Shown here piece by piece: positions 50,917 through 60,567 of a DNA stretch of 64,000 nt. The stretch comes from Flavobacterium soyangense (GTDB taxonomy: Bacteria > Bacteroidota > Bacteroidia > Flavobacteriales > Flavobacteriaceae), in contig NZ_JADHEC010000007.1 of the NCBI RefSeq assembly GCF_015277675.1, positions 1 through 64,000 of the forward strand, given 5' to 3'. Each line of letters begins with the position of its first letter. The first letter of the stretch is position 1. A program made the translations under genes and the position numbers. The notes below the pieces were generated by a model that saw nothing but the letters and a program-made list of their open reading frames with translations, ran no database searches and was not told where the DNA came from.

Positions 50917-51882
50917 TTAATGTTGTGCTTTAAAAGCTTTCAGTTTTTCAGTTAATCTTGGAACAATATCAAAAGCGTCTCCAATAATTCCATAGTCGGC
51001 AACTTTAAAAAATGGTGCTTCAGGATCTGAATTTATGACCACTTTTACTTTTGAAGCGTTAATTCCGGCAATGTGTTGAATCGCTCCCGAAATTCCAATG
51101 GCAATATATAAATTAGCCGCAACAGGTTTTCCGGTTTGCCCAACGTGTTCTGAATGAGGTCTCCAATCTAAATCGGAAACTGGTTTTGAACAAGCAGTTG
51201 CAGCGCCAAGAACTTCGGCTAAATTTTCAAGTATTCCCCAGTTTTCAGGACCTTTTAGTCCACGACCTCCTGAAACTACAATATCGGCATCAGCAATGGA
51301 AACTTTTCCTGAAACTTTTTCTACAGATTCTACTTTTATTCCAAAATCATTTTCTCCAATAGGAGGATTAAAATCTTCGGTTGTTAAAGCCGATGCATTT
51401 TCAAAAATGCCGTATGAGTTTTTGGCTAGACCAAGAATTTTTACATCGGTCAAAATTTCGGTGATATTAAAAGCTTTGGATGAAAAGGCATTTCTTCGAA
51501 CATGAAAAGGCGAAGTACTCACCGGCAATCCCACTACATTTGAAGCGAAACCGGCTTCCAGCGAAACGGCAACCAATGGCGAAAGATAAATACTGTCAGT
51601 AGTTGACGAAAGCAGGATTAATTTTGCACCTTCTTTTTGCGCTGCTTGTTTGATAACATCGGCATACGCTTTGGCAGAAAAACCAGCTAATTTGTCGTTA
51701 GTTACTTTCAAAACTTTGTCGACTCCGTACTTTGATAATTCTGAAACGTCTGTAGTATTTATTGTTACTGCTGTAACAGTTGTTCCTAATGATTCAGCTA
51801 CTTTTTTTGCATAAGAAGCCAATTCGAAAGCTACTTTTCTGAATTTTCCTTCTGCGGATTCTGCATATATTAATATTGACAT
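50917..51882 (-). CDS. etfA: Electron transfer flavoprotein subunit alpha
   Basis: ETF passes electrons from acyl-CoA and other dehydrogenases to the quinone pool. The C-terminal FAD domain is clear ('VVSGGRGLKGPENWGILENL', 'EHVGQTGKPVAANLYIAIG', 'INSDPEAPFFKVADYGIIGD'). The length of 321 aa is usual. It lies 79 bases after etfB, separated by an AT-rich repeat, and both form a two-gene unit ended by the terminator at 50840-50889. Confidence 0.96.
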   Translation of the reverse strand: MSILIYAESAEGKFRKVAFELASYAKKVAESLGTTVTAVTINTTDVSELSKYGVDKVLKVTNDKLAGFSAKAYADVIKQAAQKEGAKLILLSSTTDSIYLSPLVAVSLEAGFASNVVGLPVSTSPFHVRRNAFSSKAFNITEILTDVKILGLAKNSYGIFENASALTTEDFNPPIGENDFGIKVESVEKVSGKVSIADADIVVSGGRGLKGPENWGILENLAEVLGAATACSKPVSDLDWRPHSEHVGQTGKPVAANLYIAIGISGAIQHIAGINASKVKVVINSDPEAPFFKVADYGIIGDAFDIVPRLTEKLKAFKAQH

Positions 51883-51930
51883 AATTCTGTGATTTAAAGA
51901 TTAAATTATTGAAAAATTTAAAGATTTCAA

Positions 51931-51962
51931 AAATTCGTAATTCGTAATTTTTAATTCGTAAT
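51931..51962. repeat. AT-rich short repeat between etfB and etfA (AATTCGTA units)
   Basis: AATTCGTAATTCGTAATT followed after a short gap by AATTCGTAATT. It resembles in style the repeat at 41148-41175. Confidence 0.6.
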
Positions 51963-52708
51963 TAAATAACTTTAGCTTCGTTGTGTAATAAGTTGATTAA
52001 TTCGTCCAAATTATCAGCAGATACTAATTTCACAGTTGATTTTGGTGCAGGTTTTTCAAATTTCACGGCTTTAGTATTTACAGAAGCATCTACAGGTTCA
52101 ACAAGAGTCAAAGTTTTTGTTCTGGCGGTCATAATTCCTCTCATATTCGGGATACGTAAATCTTTTTCTTCGACCAATCCTTTTTGTCCGCCAATGATTA
52201 AAGGCAACGTTGTTGAAACGGTTTCTCTTCCGCCATCAATTTCGCGAATTGCTTTTACAGTATTGCCATCCACAATTATATCGGTACAGGAATTCAGGAA
52301 ATTATATCCAAGAATACCTGCAATCATTCCGGGAACCATGCCGCCGTTATAATCCAATGATTCTTTTCCGGCAATTATGATGTCGTATGCGCCATTTTTT
52401 ATCACTTCGGCAAGCTGTTTGGCAACAAAAAAACTGTCAGTTGGAGTTGCGTTTACCCGAATCGCATCGTTTGCGCCAATGGCCAATGCTTTTCTTAAAG
52501 TAGGCTCTGTTTCTGGTCCGCCAACAGTGGCAACAGTTATCGTTGCGCCTTGCTGCTCCTGAAACCAAACAGCACGAGTTAAGCCATATTCATCGTTGGG
52601 ATTAATCACAAACTGAACTCCGTTAGCATCAAATTGTGAGTCATTATTAGTAAAATTAATTTTTGAAGTAGTATCAGGAACGTGACTGATGCAAACTAAT
52701 ATTTTCAT
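51962..52708 (-). CDS. etfB: Electron transfer flavoprotein subunit beta
   Basis: Beta subunit of the same flavoprotein; it carries the AMP-binding adenine-nucleotide hydrolase-like fold. Family segments are 'DEYGLTRAVWFQEQQGATI', 'AGKESLDYNGGMVPGMIAG' and 'GRETVSTTLPLIIGGQKGLV'. I use MKILVCISHVPD (52708), the conserved family start; the longer reading begins inside a perfect -7 element (TAATTTTG, 52741-52748). The length of 248 aa is normal. It precedes etfA. Confidence 0.96.
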   Translation of the reverse strand: MKILVCISHVPDTTSKINFTNNDSQFDANGVQFVINPNDEYGLTRAVWFQEQQGATITVATVGGPETEPTLRKALAIGANDAIRVNATPTDSFFVAKQLAEVIKNGAYDIIIAGKESLDYNGGMVPGMIAGILGYNFLNSCTDIIVDGNTVKAIREIDGGRETVSTTLPLIIGGQKGLVEEKDLRIPNMRGIMTARTKTLTLVEPVDASVNTKAVKFEKPAPKSTVKLVSADNLDELINLLHNEAKVI

Positions 52709-52740
52709 AATTATAGATTTTATTTTCAAAATTTCCTGCA

Positions 52741-52748
52741 CAAAATTA
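52741..52748 (-). promoter_or_regulatory. -7 promoter element for etfBA
   Basis: The minus strand reads TAATTTTG, perfect TAnnTTTG, 33-40 bases upstream of etfB. A -33 TTTG is not obvious. Confidence 0.5.
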
Positions 52749-52919
52749 TAATATTAATTCGGATAATATACTATGCGTGCATAATATTTTAGACGTTATA
52801 TCGATTTCGTAATCCTTATTAAAAAGACATTCGATGCTTTGTGCTTGGATATAGTGAATAGCAAGAATGCCCCCCTGTTATTTTAAACATAAATTAGGTG
52901 TAAAGTGATATTAAATATT

Positions 52920-52927
52920 TATTTTTG
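52920..52927 (+). promoter_or_regulatory. -7 promoter element for pdhB
   Basis: TATTTTTG is a perfect TAnnTTTG, 32-39 bases before the preferred pdhB start. It would put transcription start after the longer candidate start codon at 52905, ruling that one out. Confidence 0.55.
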
Positions 52928-52958
52928 CCTTTCGAAAATTACACACATAATGAAAAAA

Positions 52959-53936
52959 ATGAGAACAATACAATTTAGAGAAGCCATTTGCGAAGCAATG
53001 AGTGAAGAAATGCGTCGCGATGAGTCTATATATTTGATGGGCGAGGAAGTAGCTGAATACAATGGTGCTTACAAAGCATCAAAAGGAATGCTTGCTGAAT
53101 TTGGAGAAAAAAGAGTTATCGACACGCCAATTGCTGAGCTTGGTTTTACCGGAATTGCAGTAGGTTCGGCAATGAATGGTTGCAGACCAATCGTTGAATA
53201 TATGACTTTCAATTTTTGTCTGGTTGGTATTGACCAAATTATAAATAATGCTGCCAAAATGCGTCAAATGACCGGTGGGCAATTTAATGTTCCTATTGTT
53301 TTTCGTGGACCAACGGCTTCAGCGGGACAACTTGGAGCAACACACTCACAAGCTTTAGAGAATTGGTTTGCTAATACTCCGGGTCTAAAAGTGGTGGTTC
53401 CATCAACAGTTTATGATGCTAAAGGGTTGCTAAAATCTGCTATTCGTGATAATGATCCAGTAATTTTTATGGAATCAGAACAAATGTATGGTGATAAAGG
53501 CGAAGTTCCAGAAGGAGAATATACTATTCCTATTGGTCTTGCGGATGTAAAAAGAGCAGGAACTGATGTTACGATAGTATCTTTTGGAAAAATTATAAAA
53601 GAAGCTTTTATCGCTGCCGAAGAATTAGAAAAAGAAGGAATTTCTTGTGAAATTGTCGATTTAAGAACAGTCCGTCCTATGGATCACGAAACGATTCTAA
53701 CTTCAGTGCGAAAAACGAATAGATTAGTAATTCTTGAGGAAGCCTGGCCTTTTGCAAGTGTTTCATCGGAGATTGCTTATATTGTTCAAGAACGTGCTTT
53801 CGATTTTCTTGATGCTCCGATTCAACGTATTACAACAGCAGATACTCCTGCGCCATATTCACCAGTTTTACTGAAAGAATGGTTGCCAAATGCTGACGAT
53901 GTTATCAAAGCAGTAAAAAAAGTCATGTATAAATAG
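52959..53936 (+). CDS. pdhB: Pyruvate dehydrogenase E1 component subunit beta
   Basis: E1-beta forms, with E1-alpha, the thiamine-diphosphate decarboxylase of the pyruvate dehydrogenase complex. 'IYLMGEEVAEYNGAYKASKG', 'RVIDTPIAELGFTGIAVGSA' and 'GPTASAGQLGATHSQALENW' are signature regions, with the C-terminal transketolase domain 'IVSFGKIIKEAF' onwards. The start MRTIQFREAI gives 325 aa, the usual length; an ATG nine bases upstream (52950) is also possible. E1-alpha and E2 genes are not next to it. Confidence 0.95.
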   Translation: MRTIQFREAICEAMSEEMRRDESIYLMGEEVAEYNGAYKASKGMLAEFGEKRVIDTPIAELGFTGIAVGSAMNGCRPIVEYMTFNFCLVGIDQIINNAAKMRQMTGGQFNVPIVFRGPTASAGQLGATHSQALENWFANTPGLKVVVPSTVYDAKGLLKSAIRDNDPVIFMESEQMYGDKGEVPEGEYTIPIGLADVKRAGTDVTIVSFGKIIKEAFIAAEELEKEGISCEIVDLRTVRPMDHETILTSVRKTNRLVILEEAWPFASVSSEIAYIVQERAFDFLDAPIQRITTADTPAPYSPVLLKEWLPNADDVIKAVKKVMYK

Positions 53937-54041
53937 GTGTTAAACTTTTCCTTATATTAGAGACATTATAAAATCTAATATCAGCAATTAATTATATTTG
54001 AAACTTCATCAGAATCTTAATATTTGATGAATTTTTTTATT

Positions 54042-56528
54042 ATGAAAAAAAAAGCGTTTTTTTATATATTCTTTTTATTTGCTTCTGCAAGCGCTATTTT
54101 TGCCCAAACGAAAGTTAGCGGCGTAGTTGTGGATAAATTAAATCATCCTGTACCTTTTGCCAATGTGGCTTTCAAAAACTCAAGCGAAGGTGTTGTATGT
54201 AATGAAGATGGGGTTTTTTATTTAGAATCTCCAAAAGCCTACACAACACTCGTAATTACTTCGGTGGGATATTCAGATAAGGAAATTGAATTGGAAAAAT
54301 CAGTCAACTATAATTTTAAAATTCTATTAAAAGAAATTGAATCTTTAAAAGAAGTGGTGATTTATAGAGGTAAAACTTCAAAAAAGAACAATCCGGCTTT
54401 AGATATTCTTAGAAAAATTTGGGAGCATAGACGAAAAAACGGGTTGCATTTATTCGCCCAATACCAAATGGAGAAGTATGAAAAGATTGAGTTTGATATG
54501 AACACTATTGATAGTGCTTACATGAAAAAAAAGCTTTTCAAAGGGATGGAATTTATTTTCAAGCACGTAGATACATCAAAAATAACGGGTAAAACCTATT
54601 TACCTATTTTTATAAACGAAGCTTTGTCAGATGTTTATGGAGACAATAAATTAAAGAAAGTAAAAGAAAAAGTAAAAGCTAACAAAACTTCTGGATTCAA
54701 CGGAAACCAACAAATTTTGGCTTTTGTAAATGATTTATATACTGACTTTGATGTGTATAATAATCATATTACCTTTTTTGATAAAAGTTTCACCAGTCCT
54801 ATTTCTACTACCGGAATTGATGTCTATAATTATGTTTTAAGGGATAGTGCCTATATTGATAAAAAATGGTGTTATAACATTGTTTTTTATCCAAGGCGTC
54901 AAAACGAATTGACTTTTAAAGGCGATTTTTGGGTAAGCGATACCACATTTGCTCTTAAGAACATTAATATGGCAGCTACTAAAAGTGCCAATATTAACTG
55001 GGTAAAAGATATCTATATCGAACAGGAATTTGAAGTTTTGAATGATTCTATCTTTCTTTTGTCCAAAGATTATATGATGGCGGATTTTGCTCTAAACAAA
55101 AAAGAAAATTCTAAAGGAGTTTATGGAAAAAGAACCACTTTCTTTAGAGACCATAAATTCAACAACGAAAAGCCAGAGAAATTTTACAAAGAGGATGTGA
55201 ATTATTATGACAAAGAAGTCTATAATAAATCAGAAGATTATTGGCAGGAAAACCGATTCGAAAATTTAACCAAAGACGAAAAAGGGATTTATAAAATGCT
55301 CGACACCCTTCAAACCGTTAAGAAATTCCAAAACATCTATAATTTAGTCCAGATTTTTGACAGTGGTTACATTCATCACGGTAATTTAGATTATGGACCA
55401 ATTTATTCTTTGATTGGACAAAATTCAGTCGAAGGATTGAGATTGAAAACTGGAGTAAGAACTTATTTTGGCCCCAATGATCCTTGGCGATTACAAACTT
55501 ATATTGCTTATGGATTAGTAGATGATAAGGTCAAATATGGAGTAACCGGAAAATGGATTGTTGAGCCTAAAAATAGAGTTATTATTGCAGCCGGAAATCG
55601 AAGGGATATTGAACAAATTGGGGCGTCTCTCACCACTACAAATGATATATTGGGACGCAGTAACGCTTCCTCAGGATTATTGACTTTTGGCAGCAACAAT
55701 AAACTGACAAATGTCAATTTGAGTAATGTTCAGGTTGAAATTGAACCATTAAAAAATCTAACATTTGGAGCTGGTGTCACTTACAGAACTTTAATATCGG
55801 CTAGTCCTGAATTTAGCTTGGATTATTATACAGATTTATCACAGACAACCATAAAAAGTCAAGTAAAACAATCTGAATTTAATCTCAAGGTTGAATATAC
55901 TCCAAACAGAAAACCTATTGGTTTCTCAGTCGAAAGATATAATACAGACAGTCCTTTTACCAGTCTTTTTCTGACCTACAGTCAAGGATTCAAAGGATTG
56001 CTTTCAAGTGATTTTGAGTATAAAAAACTACAGCTTTATTATAAGCAACCCATCATTATTGGACCATTGGGACGCTCAGATATTACAGTTGAAATGGGGA
56101 AAACATTTGGATATGTTCCGTTAGGATTAATAAGTGTTGTGCCTGGAAATCAATCTCTTTTTGACATTTCAAATACTTTTAGCAATCTTCAATATTACGA
56201 ATTTGTTTCAGACCAATATGTGACTTTAAAGTGGAATCACGACTTTCAAGGACGATTTTTTGCCAGAATTCCTTTTATGCGAAAACTAAATTGGCGTGAA
56301 AACATTGGTATAAAATCAGTTTACGGAACAGTTTCGAATGAAAACAGAACGATAAATGCTTCGGGATTAGTTTACAATGCTCCTGATAAAGTGTATTGGG
56401 AATATAGCACAGGAATTGGAAATATCTTCAAATTTTTCCGTGTTGATTTTTCGTGGAGAGGCAATTATTTAAATATCCCCAATGCCAATAAATTTGCCAC
56501 TAAAATCTCCTATGGTTTTTATTTTTAA
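54042..56528 (+). CDS. DUF5686 protein with carboxypeptidase-like regulatory domain, 828 aa
   Basis: A signal peptide (about 22 residues, ending 'SAIFAQ') precedes a carboxypeptidase-D regulatory-like beta-sandwich (about residues 24-105, 'VSGVVVDKLNHPVPFANVAF'), as in TonB-dependent receptors of Bacteroidota. The rest is DUF5686, about 700 residues with alternating strands, probably a large outer-membrane barrel, ending 'FATKISYGFYF' with a terminal Phe. Function is unknown. I start at MKKKAFFYIF rather than six codons upstream. It is 3 bases from the downstream glycosylase gene. Confidence 0.88.
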   Translation: MKKKAFFYIFFLFASASAIFAQTKVSGVVVDKLNHPVPFANVAFKNSSEGVVCNEDGVFYLESPKAYTTLVITSVGYSDKEIELEKSVNYNFKILLKEIESLKEVVIYRGKTSKKNNPALDILRKIWEHRRKNGLHLFAQYQMEKYEKIEFDMNTIDSAYMKKKLFKGMEFIFKHVDTSKITGKTYLPIFINEALSDVYGDNKLKKVKEKVKANKTSGFNGNQQILAFVNDLYTDFDVYNNHITFFDKSFTSPISTTGIDVYNYVLRDSAYIDKKWCYNIVFYPRRQNELTFKGDFWVSDTTFALKNINMAATKSANINWVKDIYIEQEFEVLNDSIFLLSKDYMMADFALNKKENSKGVYGKRTTFFRDHKFNNEKPEKFYKEDVNYYDKEVYNKSEDYWQENRFENLTKDEKGIYKMLDTLQTVKKFQNIYNLVQIFDSGYIHHGNLDYGPIYSLIGQNSVEGLRLKTGVRTYFGPNDPWRLQTYIAYGLVDDKVKYGVTGKWIVEPKNRVIIAAGNRRDIEQIGASLTTTNDILGRSNASSGLLTFGSNNKLTNVNLSNVQVEIEPLKNLTFGAGVTYRTLISASPEFSLDYYTDLSQTTIKSQVKQSEFNLKVEYTPNRKPIGFSVERYNTDSPFTSLFLTYSQGFKGLLSSDFEYKKLQLYYKQPIIIGPLGRSDITVEMGKTFGYVPLGLISVVPGNQSLFDISNTFSNLQYYEFVSDQYVTLKWNHDFQGRFFARIPFMRKLNWRENIGIKSVYGTVSNENRTINASGLVYNAPDKVYWEYSTGIGNIFKFFRVDFSWRGNYLNIPNANKFATKISYGFYF

Positions 56529-56531
56529 TAC

Positions 56532-57134
56532 GTGCAAGAAGCTGTCAAATATCTTTTAGAAAAAGACAATATTTTCAATCATATTATTGATAAATATGGT
56601 TTGCCGATGATTCCAAAAAGACCCCAGGGTTTAGAAACCTTGGTGTTATTAATTCTCGAACAACAGGTTTCAATAGATTCTGCCAAAGCAACTTTTTTAA
56701 AACTAAAAGCCAAAGAAATAAACTTTCAACCGGAATCATTGTTTGCTTTTTCAGATGAAGAGTATAGGAATATTGGCGTAAGTTGTCAAAAAACTTCTTA
56801 TATAAAAGCATTGTCCCATTCGATAATCAATAATCAAATTGATATAGAAAGTTTTGCAACTAAATCTGCTCAACAAGTTCGCGAAGAATTAATCAAAATT
56901 AAGGGAATTGGCAATTGGACCATAGATGTTTATTTAATGTTTTCACTTCAGGCACCAGATATAATTCCGCTTGGCGATATTGCGGTAGTAAATACAATAA
57001 AAGAGTTACTTGATATTCATGACAAGCAAGAAATGGAAATTTATGTTTCAAAATGGAGTCCGTATCGCTCTGTTGCCACTTTTCTTTTGTGGCATTACTA
57101 TTTGCAAAAAAGAAATAGAACCATTACTTATTAA
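56532..57134 (+). CDS. HhH-GPD DNA glycosylase (AlkA-like), 200 aa
   Basis: This base-excision repair enzyme probably removes alkylated purines. The helix-hairpin-helix is 'IKIKGIGNWTIDVYLMF' and the catalytic Asp lies in 'IIPLGDIAVVN'; an N-terminal helix contains 'LETLVLLILEQQVSIDSAKA'. The 200-aa length fits short AlkA homologues that lack the N-terminal domain. The only sensible start is a GTG at 56532, three bases after the DUF5686 stop, suggesting translational coupling. Confidence 0.88.
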   Translation: MQEAVKYLLEKDNIFNHIIDKYGLPMIPKRPQGLETLVLLILEQQVSIDSAKATFLKLKAKEINFQPESLFAFSDEEYRNIGVSCQKTSYIKALSHSIINNQIDIESFATKSAQQVREELIKIKGIGNWTIDVYLMFSLQAPDIIPLGDIAVVNTIKELLDIHDKQEMEIYVSKWSPYRSVATFLLWHYYLQKRNRTITY

Positions 57135-57180
57135 TGTGTTGTATTATTAACATTTAACCAATAGATAATACCTGATTTTT

Positions 57181-57211
57181 ATTGTAAAAATGTATGCTTT
57201 GCTTACTTTTG
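57181..57211 (+). promoter_or_regulatory. Promoter for inorganic pyrophosphatase gene
   Basis: ATTG (57181-57184, one mismatch to TTTG), a 19-base spacer and TACTTTTG (57204-57211, perfect), 31 bases upstream of the start codon. Confidence 0.7.
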
Positions 57212-57241
57212 CAAGCGTAATTAAAAAATATATAAAAAGTA

Positions 57242-57772
57242 ATGACTGCAGACAGAAAAAAAACTTTCGATGTTTTAATCGAAATACCAAGAGGAAGTAG
57301 AAATAAATACGAATATGATTTCAAAATAAAAAGGATGCGTTTTGACAGAATGTTATTCTCGTCAATGATGTATCCTGCTGATTACGGATTTATACCAGAA
57401 ACATTGGCTCTAGACGGTGACCCATTGGACGTTTTAGTTTTAATTAATGAACCCACTTTTCCAGGATGTGTAATGGAAGTAAAACCAATTGGTGTTTTTC
57501 ACATGGCTGACGATAAAGGACCAGACGAAAAAATAATTTGTGTACCAGTATCAGATCCAATCTGGAATTCTTTAGAAAATTTATCAGATGTTAATCCGCA
57601 TTTATTAAAAGAAATCGAACATTTCTTTCAGGTTTATAAAGATCTTGAACACAAGGTGGTCGATGTAGAAGGCTGGGGAGATATAAACGAAGCATTCGGT
57701 ATTATAGAAGAATGTACCAAGCGTTTTGAAGAAATCGAAAACAAACCAAAAGGATTGTTTAGTATAAAATAA
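57242..57772 (+). CDS. ppa: Inorganic pyrophosphatase (family I)
   Basis: This soluble enzyme hydrolyses pyrophosphate and so drives biosynthetic reactions. 'YPADYGFIPETLALDGDPLDVLVLI' spans the PPase signature D-G-D-P-L-D-V-L-V, with further metal and substrate residues in 'KGPDEKIICVPVSDP' and 'EIEHFFQVYKDLE'. At 176 aa it is the usual hexameric bacterial length. It is separated by a terminator from the membrane pyrophosphatase gene. Confidence 0.97.
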   Translation: MTADRKKTFDVLIEIPRGSRNKYEYDFKIKRMRFDRMLFSSMMYPADYGFIPETLALDGDPLDVLVLINEPTFPGCVMEVKPIGVFHMADDKGPDEKIICVPVSDPIWNSLENLSDVNPHLLKEIEHFFQVYKDLEHKVVDVEGWGDINEAFGIIEECTKRFEEIENKPKGLFSIK

Positions 57773-57793
57773 TTTTTTACCAAAATTTTTATC

Positions 57794-57830
57794 AAAAAAG
57801 CAATATTCTGTATAGAATATTGCTTTTTTA
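57794..57830 (+). terminator. Terminator after ppa
   Basis: AAAAAAGCAATATTC and GAATATTGCTTTTTT form a perfect 15-bp stem with a six-base loop. Confidence 0.92.
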
Positions 57831-57845
57831 TTTATTTAGGTTTGT

Positions 57846-57853
57846 TACATTTG
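57846..57853 (+). promoter_or_regulatory. -7 promoter element for hppA
   Basis: TACATTTG is a perfect TAnnTTTG, 30 bases upstream of the preferred hppA start. It supports [10 protein letters not shown] and excludes the longer reading from 57820, which lies inside the ppa terminator. Confidence 0.6.
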
Positions 57854-57882
57854 TAAAATCAACACTAACCAAAAACATTTTT

Positions 57883-60480
57883 ATGAATACAATAATGATT
57901 TATGTGCCAATAATATTGGCAATAATTGGATTAGCTTTTATGGCTTTTAAAAGAGCCTGGGTTTTAAAACAGGATGCTGGAGATGGAAAAATGAAAGAGA
58001 TTTCAGAATATATCCACGAGGGTGCACTGGCTTTTCTTAATGCAGAATATAGATTATTGACAATATTTGTGGTTTTGGCAAGTGTTGTTTTGGCTGGGAT
58101 TACGTTTATACCAGGAACTTCCACGCATTTATTAATTGTTGTTGCTTTTATTTTTGGAGCAATTTTCTCGGCTTTGGCTGGAAATTTGGGTATGAAAATA
58201 GCAACAAAAACAAATGTTAGGACAACGCAAGCCGCCAGAACAAGTTTGCCAAAAGCACTTCAAGTTTCTTTTGGTGGCGGAACGGTTATGGGATTAGGTG
58301 TTGCGGGATTGGCTGTTTTAGGGCTTACAGGTTTTTTTATTTTATTTTATTTTATATATATGGGCGGAGTTTGGACTTCATCCGAAGACATGACTACTGT
58401 TCTGGAAACATTAGCTGGTTTTTCTCTTGGAGCCGAATCTATTGCTTTGTTTGCACGTGTTGGAGGTGGAATTTATACAAAAGCTGCCGATGTTGGAGCT
58501 GATTTAGTGGGTAAAGTTGAAGCAGGAATTCCTGAAGATGATCCAAGAAATCCTGCTACAATTGCAGATAATGTTGGTGATAACGTGGGTGACGTTGCAG
58601 GAATGGGTGCTGATTTATTCGGTTCTTATGTAGCAACAGTTCTTGCTACGATGGTTCTTGGAAACTATGTAATTAAAGATATGGGTGGTAACATTCAAGA
58701 TGCCTTTGGTGGAATTGGACCTATTTTATTGCCAATGGCTATTGCTGGTTTCGGAATATTGTCCTCTATCATTGGAACAATGTTTGTTAAAATTACTGAT
58801 AATGATGCTAAAGAAGCACAAGTACAAAGAGCATTAAATTTTGGAAACTGGATTTCTATTATACTGACAGCTATTGCTTGTTTTTTATTAATTAAATATA
58901 TGTTGCCTTCAACAATGAAAATGAATTTCTTTGGTGAAGGAATAAAAGAAATTTCTTCAATGAGAGTTTTCTATGCTTCAATCGTAGGATTGGTAGTTGG
59001 TGCAATTATCTCATCAGTTACTGAATATTACACTGGTTTGGGAACAAAACCAGTATTGGCAATTGTTGCAAAATCTTCAACTGGAGCAGGAACTAACATT
59101 ATTGCTGGTTTATCAACAGGTATGATTTCTACATTTCCAAAAGTGCTTGTATTAGCTGCTGCAATTTGGATTTCTTATTCTTTTGCAGGTTTTTACGGAG
59201 TTGCCCTTGCTGCATCTGCAATGATGGCTACAACGGCTATGCAATTAGCAATTGATGCTTTCGGACCAATATCTGACAATGCTGGTGGAATTGCCGAAAT
59301 GAGTGAATTGCCAAAAGAAGTTCGTACAAGAACTGATATTTTGGATTCAGTTGGAAACACAACTGCTGCAACCGGAAAAGGATTTGCAATTGCTTCGGCT
59401 GCATTAACATCTCTAGGTTTGTTTGCTGCTTATGTAACTTTCACAGGAATCGACGGAATCAATATCTTCAAAGCACCCGTTTTATCAATGTTATTCGTAG
59501 GTGCAATGATACCAGTAGTTTTCTCTGCATTGGTAATGAATTCTGTTGGAAAAGCCGCAATGGATATGGTGAATGAAGTTCGTCGTCAGTTTAGGGAAAT
59601 ACCTGGAATTATGGAAGGAACGGGAAAACCTGAATATGCAAAATGTGTCGATATTTCTACAAAAGCCGCTTTACACGAAATGATATTGCCAGGAATTTTG
59701 ACAATTGGTTTTCCTATTGGAATTGTATTGCTAGGTAAATTTGTTTATATGGGTGATGCCATTGCAAACTCTATGGTTGCTGAAATGTTAGGTGGATATA
59801 TGGCTGGAGTTACTGTTTCAGGTGTAGTTTGGGCTATTTTTCAAAACAATGCCGGTGGTGCTTGGGATAATGCAAAAAAATCTTTTGAAGCTGGAGTTTT
59901 AGTTGATGGAGCAATGAGTTTTAAAGGGTCTGATGCTCATAAAGCCGCGGTTACTGGAGATACTGTTGGAGACCCATTCAAAGACACTTCTGGACCGTCA
60001 ATGAATATCTTGATTAAATTAACGTGTTTGATTGGATTAGTAATTGCTCCGATTTTAGGAAACGGAAATCCTACTAATGAATTCAATAAATTCGGTAAAA
60101 TGGAGATGATAATACAATCAAGACGTCCAATGATAAACGTAAAAGATGCAATGCCTATTGGTAAATGTGACCTGTCAAAATGTGCCACAATGAGCAAAGA
60201 TGAATGTGCTAAAATGTGTGATTCCATAGGATGTACTCCAGCGCAAAAAGAAATGTGTATGTCACATTACGATGCAAATGGAAAGTTCATTGCTACTGAA
60301 GGTGAAAAAGCATGTTGTGCTAAAAAAAGGATGAATGATAAAAATATTAAAGTTGAAATCATCAATACTAACGGAAAAGCAAAAGCTACGGTAACCAATT
60401 CTGAAAAAGGAAATGCAAACGTTCAGGTTTTTGAAGGTTCATTGGAAGAAGTAAAAGCGAAAGTTGAAGCTTTGAAATAG
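57883..60480 (+). CDS. hppA: K+-dependent membrane-bound ion-pumping pyrophosphatase with C-terminal extension
   Basis: The enzyme couples pyrophosphate hydrolysis to Na+ and/or H+ export. About 16 membrane helices occupy residues 1-740; the pyrophosphate/Mg site is '[19 protein letters not shown]'. '[10 protein letters not shown]' has Ala495 and Gly498, the pattern of K+-dependent enzymes (Lys and Thr there mark K+-independent ones). Ion specificity is not resolved. The protein is 865 aa, about 100 longer than usual: residues about 745-865 form a soluble tail with eight Cys (762-812) and a small basic beta/alpha-like end. It lies behind ppa. Confidence 0.95.
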   Translation: MNTIMIYVPIILAIIGLAFMAFKRAWVLKQDAGDGKMKEISEYIHEGALAFLNAEYRLLTIFVVLASVVLAGITFIPGTSTHLLIVVAFIFGAIFSALAGNLGMKIATKTNVRTTQAARTSLPKALQVSFGGGTVMGLGVAGLAVLGLTGFFILFYFIYMGGVWTSSEDMTTVLETLAGFSLGAESIALFARVGGGIYTKAADVGADLVGKVEAGIPEDDPRNPATIADNVGDNVGDVAGMGADLFGSYVATVLATMVLGNYVIKDMGGNIQDAFGGIGPILLPMAIAGFGILSSIIGTMFVKITDNDAKEAQVQRALNFGNWISIILTAIACFLLIKYMLPSTMKMNFFGEGIKEISSMRVFYASIVGLVVGAIISSVTEYYTGLGTKPVLAIVAKSSTGAGTNIIAGLSTGMISTFPKVLVLAAAIWISYSFAGFYGVALAASAMMATTAMQLAIDAFGPISDNAGGIAEMSELPKEVRTRTDILDSVGNTTAATGKGFAIASAALTSLGLFAAYVTFTGIDGINIFKAPVLSMLFVGAMIPVVFSALVMNSVGKAAMDMVNEVRRQFREIPGIMEGTGKPEYAKCVDISTKAALHEMILPGILTIGFPIGIVLLGKFVYMGDAIANSMVAEMLGGYMAGVTVSGVVWAIFQNNAGGAWDNAKKSFEAGVLVDGAMSFKGSDAHKAAVTGDTVGDPFKDTSGPSMNILIKLTCLIGLVIAPILGNGNPTNEFNKFGKMEMIIQSRRPMINVKDAMPIGKCDLSKCATMSKDECAKMCDSIGCTPAQKEMCMSHYDANGKFIATEGEKACCAKKRMNDKNIKVEIINTNGKAKATVTNSEKGNANVQVFEGSLEEVKAKVEALK

Positions 60481-60504
60481 TAATTTCTGTTCTATAATTA
60501 CATA

Positions 60505-60539
60505 AAAATGCCTCGCAATTATTGCGAGGCATTTTTTTT
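60505..60539. terminator. Terminator between hppA and the deoxynucleoside kinase gene
   Basis: ATGCCTCGCAAT-T-ATTGCGAGGCAT, flanked by A5 and T8, between convergent genes. Confidence 0.92.
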
Positions 60540-60567
60540 ATTTTAGTTATTTATTAAAATTTGTGTC

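Noticed and set aside
53069..53282. Antisense ORFs in pdhB
   Set aside because: Shadows of a strongly conserved coding region.
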